Under the pieces are notes generated by a model. That model saw only the letters and a program-made list of their open reading frames with translations, was not told the origin of the DNA and ran no database searches. DNA of 39,098 bases from Fibrobacter sp. (lineage in GTDB: Bacteria > Fibrobacterota > Fibrobacteria > Fibrobacterales > Fibrobacteraceae): positions 1-39,098 of the forward strand of contig JAGCPF010000061.1 of NCBI GenBank assembly GCA_017642335.1, in the 5' to 3' direction. The position numbers were made by a program, and so were the translations under genes. Numbering within the stretch: position 1 is the stretch's first letter; each line of letters starts with the position of its first letter. Shown here piece after piece: positions 21,137 through 27,435 of the stretch.

Positions 21137-22876
21137 TCAAGGTTCCACCCAGCGACCTCTTTCTTTTATCAAGTTCACGAGTTCCTCGATGGCGTCCTCT
21201 TCGGGGATGTTCTTCTTGATCGCAGTCTTGCCTTCGAACAGCGTAATGCGGCCGGGGCCACCGCCCACGTAGCCGAAGTCGGCGTCCGCCATCTCGCCCG
21301 GGCCGTTCACGATGCAGCCCATGATGCCGATGGAAATGTCCGAGAGGTGGCCGAAGCGGGCCTTGATCTTGCCCATCACCTGCTGGATGTCGTACAAGGT
21401 ACGTCCGCAGCTCGGGCAGCTGATAAAGTTCGTCTTGCTGCGGCGGCAGTAGGCGGCCTGCAGGATGTCGAACGCGAGCAGGACGCTTTCCTTCGCGCCC
21501 TTGTAGCCGTCGATAACGACGGCATCGCCAAGACCGTCGGTCACGAGGCTTCCGATGTCGGCGGAAACGCGGAGCGTTTCGGTTTCGTTGTCATTAATCT
21601 TCGCGTAGAGCAAAATCGGGTCTTGGCGACCTGCTGCGGCGAGCGCTGCAGCAAGGGCGCGCACGCCGGAAACCATCTCCGGGCCGGTGTAGCAGAACAC
21701 GGAACCTGCGGGAACGGCGGAGGGATTCTGGGCGAAGCCCGCGATATCCATCGCGTCCTTGAATTCCACGATCGGCTTCTCGTTCAAGCTCGGGAGCGCG
21801 AATTCCGCGTTGCGGCGTTCGCCGGTGAGCGCAATCGCGTCGGCCTTCACGCCGACCTTCACCGGGCTGTTGCCGCCAATCTCCACGCCGGAGACCTTCA
21901 CGGCCTCGGTAGCGCGGCGTTCGTAATGGTACGGATCCTTTTCAAGAACCAGCACGTTGTAGGCCGTCGGCGCAGCAGGCAAAGCGCACGCCTTGATGAG
22001 TTCCTGTGCCACCGGGACTTCGGCCACCGGGTCTTCGGTGAGCGACACACGAATCGTATCGGCAAGGCCGTCGAGCAAAAGCGCACCGATACCCGCAGCG
22101 GACTTCAAACGCCCGTCGGCACCGGCTCCGGCCTCGGTCACGCCCACGTGGAACGGATACGGCTTGAAGCCTTCCTGCTTGATGCGGGCGGCGAGCATGC
22201 GGTAAGCGGCAATCGCCACGCGGGGATTGCTGCTCTTCAAACTTAGAACAACCTGGTCAAAATGTTCCGCCTCGCACACGGCCAGGTATTCCATGGCGCT
22301 TTCCACCATGCCTTCGACCGTGTCGCCGTAGCGGTAGATCATGCGGGCCGAGAGCGAGCCGTGGTTCACGCCGATGCGGATGGCGCGTCCCAGGCGCTTG
22401 GCCTCCTGCACGAACGGCGTGAAAGCTTCGGCGACCTTCTCCTTGCCTTCGTCGAACATCTTGTCCGTCTGGTTCTCGAGCGTGAGGATGCCCGTGTCGA
22501 CAAAGTTACCCGGATTGATGCGGACCTTCTCGACCCACTTGAGCGCCTCGAACGCGGCCTTCGGCTGGAAGTGAATGTCGGCGGAAACCGGCACCTTGCA
22601 ACCCGCGGCGCGGACCTGCTTCATCACTTCTTCGAGGCCCTGGGCATCAGCAAAAGTCGGAGCGGTTATGCGAACCAGGCCACATCCCACCTTGGCGAGC
22701 GCCAAAGTCTCGGCCACCGTCTTCTCGACGTCCTTCGGCTTGGTTGTGGTCATGGACTGAACTAAAATGGGAGCATTGCCCCCAATCAAAGCCTCGCCAA
22801 CGCGGACTTGTACAGTTTCCCTGCGTACCGCATTGAAGCGGTCGGCTACATACGGGAATTCGCTAAACTTGGTCAT
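21137..22876 (-). CDS. ispG: 4-hydroxy-3-methylbut-2-enyl diphosphate synthase IspG (long form)
   Basis: 4Fe-4S enzyme of the MEP isoprenoid pathway. The N-terminal TIM barrel starts near VRVGEALIGGNAPILVQSMT. A large central insert follows (about 280-470), characteristic of the long IspG of Bacteroidota, Chlamydia and plants. The C-terminal cluster domain has CPSCGRTLYDIQ (near 485) and GCIVNGPGE (near 520), giving the three cluster cysteines. The 579-residue length fits the long form. A strong FCB-type promoter lies 4 nt before the ATG, implying a leaderless mRNA. Confidence 0.94.
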   Translation of the reverse strand: MTKFSEFPYVADRFNAVRRETVQVRVGEALIGGNAPILVQSMTTTKPKDVEKTVAETLALAKVGCGLVRITAPTFADAQGLEEVMKQVRAAGCKVPVSADIHFQPKAAFEALKWVEKVRINPGNFVDTGILTLENQTDKMFDEGKEKVAEAFTPFVQEAKRLGRAIRIGVNHGSLSARMIYRYGDTVEGMVESAMEYLAVCEAEHFDQVVLSLKSSNPRVAIAAYRMLAARIKQEGFKPYPFHVGVTEAGAGADGRLKSAAGIGALLLDGLADTIRVSLTEDPVAEVPVAQELIKACALPAAPTAYNVLVLEKDPYHYERRATEAVKVSGVEIGGNSPVKVGVKADAIALTGERRNAEFALPSLNEKPIVEFKDAMDIAGFAQNPSAVPAGSVFCYTGPEMVSGVRALAAALAAAGRQDPILLYAKINDNETETLRVSADIGSLVTDGLGDAVVIDGYKGAKESVLLAFDILQAAYCRRSKTNFISCPSCGRTLYDIQQVMGKIKARFGHLSDISIGIMGCIVNGPGEMADADFGYVGGGPGRITLFEGKTAIKKNIPEEDAIEELVNLIKERGRWVEP

Positions 22877-22880
22877 GCCC

Positions 22881-22912
22881 CAAATTTAGAAAAAAAGCAC
22901 TAAATGAGCAAA
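22881..22912 (-). promoter_or_regulatory. FCB-type promoter of ispG, leaderless geometry
   Basis: TTTG (22912-22909), 20 nt, then TAAATTTG (22888-22881) on the minus strand. Only GGGC separates the box from the ATG at 22876, so transcription should start at or next to the start codon. Confidence 0.65.
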
Positions 22913-22968
22913 TTGCAGCGCCTGAAAAATGCATTTCCAAAAGAGAGGCCAATAATTTAAGCGCCTTC

Positions 22969-24366
22969 TTAGAGCTCGTCAAGAATACCTTTCAAAATAC
23001 CCGTTCCCAGACTTTCAGATTCAGCATCTTGGAAGGCTTCGCTCAACTTCTTAAGATTTTGCAGAGTTTTTCGGTCTGATTTCAGTTTCATCAACGCATC
23101 AATCAAGACCTTTGGGCTGATTTTTTCAATAGGAACCGTATTATCTATTCCGCATTTACGGAGACGCAAGGCATTATCTATCTGGTCCTTACCCATGGGG
23201 AGAATCAAGAATTTCTTGTTGTTATATACGCATTCCTTAATTGTGGCCAAACCGCCATGAATCAAGGCAAATTCCAGATTTGGAGACGAGAGAATCGCAC
23301 GCTGCGGGACCCAACTTGCAAATGTGATGTTGGGCTGATTCTCAAATTCTTTCCATTCAGGCGCATTAATAATTTTAGAACCAACACCCAAAACAAGATG
23401 ATAGCCATGCAATTCGGCAGATTTCATCGCCTCGCACATGCAGAAGAAAAGGTTATGGGCTTTGCCCTCGTAGTCTAGGACTTGAGAACCGGCAGTAACA
23501 AAAATGAGTTTTGGGTACGTATCTTTATCTAAAAGGGAATCATTCCATCCTTTTGCATATGAGGAAACCAGATCTCTATCCAAAATACAAGGTTCTACAT
23601 ACTGCACTTTCTCGCCAGGATTATAGTGGGAGTATTCATATACTCGCGGGCACGGAATCAGTTCGTCAAAAGTTTCTAGGTCTTCTACGAACTTTTCCAT
23701 TTCCACTTCGGGGTCTTGTAATAAATCAACAGAGTTGTTTCCTGCAACCGTTTTCAATTCCTGATAACGACAGAGATTCACCAACTTAAAAAACTCTGTT
23801 GGCGAAAAAGCCATCAGATTCTGGATAGCACGCATAGCAGGATCTTCACTCGGATGCCGCAAATAGGTTGTCGAAATAACAACCTTCACTCCATAAATTT
23901 TATGGATAAGCAAGCTTTCCAAGGAAGTAAAATAGCCCGAAACAAGCAAATCAGGGTTGACGGAAGTCATCATATTACGGAAACTTTGCGCATCCTCGAA
24001 CAAATCCTTATTCAGTTTGTCTCTATAATTTTCCAAGTCAGTACCAAGTGCGCTATAGGCAATAGCCCATACATGATCCGGACGCCAGCGTTCACTCGGA
24101 CCTGTATGACATTCAGTTGTATAACCTAAAGGATAAATGTTTTGAAAAATCGCATGATAATGATTACCCCAATAACCCACAGCATTTGCATTGATAGGGT
24201 AGCTTTTGACTATACTTTCACAATCCAGAATACCCATATAATGAATGGAATATGCTGGATTATCCGTATCATTTTCGTCATATAGATCTTGAGCCCATTT
24301 TAGAGTGGGCAGCCAGTGTCCCTGTTCCTTGTAAACATCAGGCCAGAAAAGTACAGTTTTAGACAT
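22969..24366 (-). CDS. UGT/MGT-like (GT1, GT-B fold) glycosyltransferase
   Basis: 465-residue cytoplasmic glycosyltransferase, probably using a UDP-sugar on a small acceptor. The C-terminal half carries a UGT-type donor loop at about 368-402: ALIHGGLATIKECVYNNKKF, then LPMGKDQIDNA. FASWVPQRAILSSPN just before it is the classical WxPQ segment. The N-terminal acceptor half is divergent (VLFWPDVYKEQGHWLPTLKW), so the acceptor cannot be named. The ribosome binding site AGAGGAG lies before the ATG. It follows the accessory operon in the same direction after 118 bp. It could decorate the product of that operon, or be unrelated. Confidence 0.8.
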   Translation of the reverse strand: MSKTVLFWPDVYKEQGHWLPTLKWAQDLYDENDTDNPAYSIHYMGILDCESIVKSYPINANAVGYWGNHYHAIFQNIYPLGYTTECHTGPSERWRPDHVWAIAYSALGTDLENYRDKLNKDLFEDAQSFRNMMTSVNPDLLVSGYFTSLESLLIHKIYGVKVVISTTYLRHPSEDPAMRAIQNLMAFSPTEFFKLVNLCRYQELKTVAGNNSVDLLQDPEVEMEKFVEDLETFDELIPCPRVYEYSHYNPGEKVQYVEPCILDRDLVSSYAKGWNDSLLDKDTYPKLIFVTAGSQVLDYEGKAHNLFFCMCEAMKSAELHGYHLVLGVGSKIINAPEWKEFENQPNITFASWVPQRAILSSPNLEFALIHGGLATIKECVYNNKKFLILPMGKDQIDNALRLRKCGIDNTVPIEKISPKVLIDALMKLKSDRKTLQNLKKLSEAFQDAESESLGTGILKGILDEL

Positions 24367-24382
24367 ACAAGTCTCCTCTTTT

Positions 24383-24413
24383 TAACTTATAATATATATC
24401 ATTTTGCATCAAA
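24383..24413 (-). promoter_or_regulatory. Possible promoter of the glycosyltransferase gene
   Basis: TTTG (24413-24410) lies upstream of an AT-rich TATATTAT/TATAAG stretch on the minus strand. It is not a full TAnnTTTG match. The 118-bp gap it lies in otherwise shows nothing. Confidence 0.3.
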
Positions 24414-24484
24414 CGAACATTTTTCCCATCAAGTTGAGTTCAATCTAAATGCTAATTTTCAGATTATGCAAGAAGAATCCACAA

Positions 24485-25216
24485 TCATTCGTCATTTTCC
24501 ATCTTTTCTATAAATTTCACAAGCATTGTCAGAAAAAGGGATTTATACGCTATCCACAGAAGAATAATCAATGTGCAAATCAGGCAATCATGATTTTTTA
24601 GAAAAGCAAAAGGAAGTAAATCAAGAAAAATAAAAAAAAGGGAAATGCACAGAAAAAAAGTGATTATCTTATATGCATCTGCAAGATAATCACTAATGTC
24701 ATTTTTCTTTCTTATCACATACCAAAATTGTCTTTTTGCAGAACTTGAAAGGTTTTGAGTATTGTTGAATAGTCCATATTCAAATATAAATTCAGTCTTA
24801 ATGCCAAGCGAATAGACTGCAAGGAAAATGCTTGCAAAATTAAACATCAAACCAGTTAATGAAAATACAGAAAGAGCATTACCAGCATTCACTTTTATGA
24901 GTGATACTGCTGCAAAAACGATACCATGCAATTGAGATGTCGACATGATTTTTGCAGAAATATTATTGAATCGAGTTACGGAATCCTCATACGCATCCCT
25001 TGCAATTTCATATGTTCGATAATCGTCTTTATACAAGTGTAAAAAATCATCATTCTTTGTATCATGATAATAATCTCCCGGTTTTATAATCAAACCATTT
25101 TGAGTAACATCTCTTTTTTCAAATCGAACATTTTCCCACTTTACATTTGAATCAATTATCAACTTAAAACAAAGCAACGTAAATAACCGCAAAGGAATCA
25201 GAAAAACATTTCTCAT
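24485..25216 (-). CDS. Multi-pass membrane protein coupled to the ATP-grasp gene, unknown family
   Basis: 243 residues from the ATG at 25216, which overlaps the ATP-grasp stop as ATGA; a frame reaching 25282 lies inside the ATP-grasp gene and is not used. An N-terminal hydrophobic helix (FLIPLRLFTLLCFKLII) is followed by a polar domain to about 95. Two transmembrane pairs follow at about 95-145 and 190-235, separated by a charged segment. A helix rich in D/E/R (YEIARDAYEDSVTRFNNISA) precedes the first pair. The layout could suit an immunity protein, a pore effector or an export helper. I recognise no family. It is very A+T-rich. Confidence 0.75.
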   Translation of the reverse strand: MRNVFLIPLRLFTLLCFKLIIDSNVKWENVRFEKRDVTQNGLIIKPGDYYHDTKNDDFLHLYKDDYRTYEIARDAYEDSVTRFNNISAKIMSTSQLHGIVFAAVSLIKVNAGNALSVFSLTGLMFNFASIFLAVYSLGIKTEFIFEYGLFNNTQNLSSSAKRQFWYVIRKKNDISDYLADAYKIITFFLCISLFFIFLDLLPFAFLKNHDCLICTLIILLWIAYKSLFLTMLVKFIEKMENDE

Positions 25217-26088
25217 ACTTTTATCGAATTTACAAAATGATTCACTACCAATCCAGGGAAATGTTCTTCCAACCAAGCCCAATTCCCATTAGCATTATTT
25301 TCTAAAAAAAACCAGTTTCCTTTTTTGTCCACAACAAAATCAGAAGTACAAAATCGCAATCCAAAAAAACGTATAAATTTGTTGTATGAATCCGCAATTT
25401 TTCTTGGCGGTTTTATCACATCATATTTTACGTCTTTCATTTCATCCATACGAACATCTAAATTTTTTGATTCAAGCTTAAAAAACAAAGTTTTTCCGTC
25501 CACAAACAAGGTTCTAACATCATAGCGTTTGTCAATGATTCGCTGTACTAATGTTGGGCAATTTTTTGCAAAAATCAAATCAACATCTTTTATTGGAGTA
25601 GAATATATATGATATAAGTTTCTGCCGAACGGAATATACCCCGTACTCAAAGGCTTTACTAAAGAATCTCCATTTTTTTGAATAAATCTTTTTATTTCTA
25701 CCTTCTTTGCAGACACAATCCATTGAGGAACAGGCAGTCCAAAGAAAGGGGCTTGTTGCAATTGAACTATTTTTCTATCAGCATACCAGTTTCTTGTTGG
25801 GTAATTAATCCATTTTTCCTGAGGATACTGCAAAAAATAGTTCCATACAATTTCTTCCCATTCTTGTTGACAAACAAATGTTTCAACGGTTTTTGACTTT
25901 ATTGTAAATTCAAATGGACGACGATACCATATTGCATCGCATTGCCCCCCCCCAACACAATCAAATGAAATATTTGATGATTGAATCTTATCTGAGTCAA
26001 ATCGAATACACTCAATATTTGTGGCCAAGTTCATGACCACATCAGCCGTAGCATCCTTGGAATTTGTAAATACAAGTATCCGTTTCAT
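25213..26088 (-). CDS. ATP-grasp peptide maturase (MvdD/GwsG-like, graspetide-type)
   Basis: 291-residue ATP-grasp ligase of the kind that closes omega-ester or omega-amide rings in graspetides. It has the family start (ILVFTNSKDATADVVMNLA) and IWYRRP (53-58). The linker is NYPTRNWYADRKIVQLQQAP (95-114) with GLPVPQW, the ATP lysine K145 (SLVKPLS) and the RYDVR box (188-192). The metal/ATP loop is LENNANGNWAWLE (262-274), close to the LENPNGxWxWxE of MvdD-type enzymes. Its ATG overlaps the stop of the 63-aa peptide gene (ATGA) and its stop overlaps the membrane-protein gene. Codons 46-48 are GGG GGG GGG within a run of nine G, a potential slippage site. A tripeptide or RimK-type ligase is a less likely alternative. 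Confidence 0.85.
   Translation of the reverse strand: MKRILVFTNSKDATADVVMNLATNIECIRFDSDKIQSSNISFDCVGGGQCDAIWYRRPFEFTIKSKTVETFVCQQEWEEIVWNYFLQYPQEKWINYPTRNWYADRKIVQLQQAPFFGLPVPQWIVSAKKVEIKRFIQKNGDSLVKPLSTGYIPFGRNLYHIYSTPIKDVDLIFAKNCPTLVQRIIDKRYDVRTLFVDGKTLFFKLESKNLDVRMDEMKDVKYDVIKPPRKIADSYNKFIRFFGLRFCTSDFVVDKKGNWFFLENNANGNWAWLEEHFPGLVVNHFVNSIKV
25945..25953. repeat. Nine-base poly-G tract (C on + strand) in the ATP-grasp gene
   Basis: GGGGGGGGG encodes Gly46-48 in an otherwise A+T-rich gene. Reading the sequence, a tenth G gives a stop after 11 further codons, and an eighth-only tract also gives a stop within about 20 codons, so both slips switch the enzyme off. Confidence 0.85.
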
Positions 26089-26276
26089 TTAAATCTTCGA
26101 GAACAGAGCATTCTATCAGGACTTTCTCGCGCTTCGGTTATTGTCCTAACCATGTGAAACTCCGCTAAAGATACGTCTGGGGATTCGATCATATCGTCCG
26201 TTTGTGTTCGCACAGACGCTTCCGAAGAAGACCTTCGTTTCATTTTTTTCAGACATTGAGACAACAAAGTTTTCAT
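26085..26276 (-). CDS. 63-aa probable graspetide (RiPP) precursor peptide
   Basis: The peptide has a basic N-terminal part (MKTLLSQCLKKMKRR), a Ser/Thr-rich segment, then an acidic/hydroxylated region carrying ESPDVSL (31-37) and ESPDRML (51-57), that is ESPDxxL twice at a 20-residue period. The repeat uses different codons for S, P, D and L, so it is not a recent DNA duplication. The segment is rich in D/E donors and S/T acceptors, as ATP-grasp macrocyclases require. The gene begins 1 nt after the FISUMP stop and overlaps the ATP-grasp start as ATGA. No GG cleavage site or known graspetide leader motif is seen. The role as substrate is inferred from context. Confidence 0.68.
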   Translation of the reverse strand: MKTLLSQCLKKMKRRSSSEASVRTQTDDMIESPDVSLAEFHMVRTITEARESPDRMLCSRRFK

Positions 26277-26277
26277 A

Positions 26278-27435
26278 TTATTCCTTTACACAACGAATTG
26301 CCCTGAAATAACCATCCCCATAGTTGGTAAACTGAATCACGTTCTTCGTATCAAAAATAATGATGCTATTCGATTCAACTGTACTAATACTATGAACTGT
26401 AAACACAGCCAACAATTCATTATTACGAGAATTAAAGCCTTTTTCTATAGTAAAATAACCAGAAGGAATAGCAGAGAAACCGAAAGAATTTAAAAGAGAA
26501 TCATCAGACCAATACGATCCCTCGTCCGATTTCATCTCCTTTCCAGCACAATTCGTTCCTCCTAGAAACTCTACCAATACTTGCCATTGTTTCATTGTGG
26601 GAACGCGCCAGCCATCTGGGCAGATATCTTTATTGAATCCATCATACGCATTAATTACTTTGTCGTATAATCGGCCATATACAGAACAATCACCTTCTTG
26701 CAAAGACCGGTATTCTCCACCACCACATACTGAACGACCTGCAAAATAAGTTCCAACAGTATCTTCAGGTATATAATTTAAATTCTCCGCCATCCAGATT
26801 TGTGTTCCAATGGTCGTCGTTTTATATACACGACTATCTCGTAAATCTGTTAAGGTATTATTTTCTGCATCATATACACTATTCAATGCAGATGAACTCG
26901 AAACACTTGAAGAACTATGTTCAGACGATAAGGGAGGGATTTCGCTAGACGAACTACTTTCTGATGAAGATGGATCCTCCTCGCTAGAAGAACTTTCTCC
27001 CGACGGCGAAGATTCATCTTTTTTCTCGCTTGAAGAGCTCTTGTTTTCGGACGACGACGATTCCTGTTTCTTTTCGCTGGATGAGCTCTTCTCCGAAGGC
27101 GAGGACTTGTCTTCCTTTACGCTGGAGGAACTTTGCGAAGACGATGATGATTCCGTCTTTTTACTGGAGGAACTTCCTTTCACCGACGATGACGAAATCC
27201 CGGCCTGCTTTACGCTAGACGAACTCGCCTTCGCCGAACTAGAGGAAGACTTTTTGCTGCTTGAAGTTCCTTCGGCAAGCTCAGGGACCTTATCACTGGA
27301 AGATTCCACCTCCTGTTCCAGGGAAGAACTTGATTCCACAAATTCCGGCTGGGTAGAAGTGTTGCTGGAGCATTCATCCCCGCAAGACACGAATAAACAA
27401 AATATGCTTAATAAAATCAGTAACCAATTCAACAT
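26278..27435 (-). CDS. FISUMP-domain lipoprotein with long Ser-rich linker
   Basis: 385 residues from the ATG at 27435, whose A is shared with the TcA-like stop (TGATG); GGGAGGA lies upstream. The signal peptide ends in lipobox FVSC. About residues 20-180 are a low-complexity Ser/Glu/Lys linker (SSSSE, KKQESSSS), interrupted at about 48-56 by KVPELAEG from a palindromic repeat arm. The C-terminal FISUMP domain starts at LTDLRDSRVYKTTTIGTQIW, continues with AENLNY, YGRLYDK and CPDGWRVPTMKQWQVLVEFL, and ends AIRCVKE. It is probably exposed at the outer membrane on a flexible stalk. In this operon it may anchor or receive the large toxin-like protein. Function of the domain is not established. 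Confidence 0.87.
   Translation of the reverse strand: MLNWLLILLSIFCLFVSCGDECSSNTSTQPEFVESSSSLEQEVESSSDKVPELAEGTSSSKKSSSSSAKASSSSVKQAGISSSSVKGSSSSKKTESSSSSQSSSSVKEDKSSPSEKSSSSEKKQESSSSENKSSSSEKKDESSPSGESSSSEEDPSSSESSSSSEIPPLSSEHSSSSVSSSSALNSVYDAENNTLTDLRDSRVYKTTTIGTQIWMAENLNYIPEDTVGTYFAGRSVCGGGEYRSLQEGDCSVYGRLYDKVINAYDGFNKDICPDGWRVPTMKQWQVLVEFLGGTNCAGKEMKSDEGSYWSDDSLLNSFGFSAIPSGYFTIEKGFNSRNNELLAVFTVHSISTVESNSIIIFDTKNVIQFTNYGDGYFRAIRCVKE
27269..27292. repeat. Single arm of the CTTCGGCAAGCTCAGGGACC element in the FISUMP gene
   Basis: Identical over 20 bases to the left arm of the hrpA element at 8467-8518. It encodes KVPELAEG within the Ser-rich linker. Confidence 0.75.

Noticed and set aside
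19873..22765. Plus-strand open frames opposite serA and ispG
   Set aside because: Asp/Val/His-rich antisense translations of two conserved enzymes.
25217..25282. Upstream extension of the membrane-protein gene
   Set aside because: It lies inside the ATP-grasp coding sequence; the ATGA overlap start at 25216 is the natural one.
25945..25953. The poly-G tract as a frameshift that makes the ATP-grasp a pseudogene
   Set aside because: At nine G the frame is intact through all ATP-grasp motifs on both sides.
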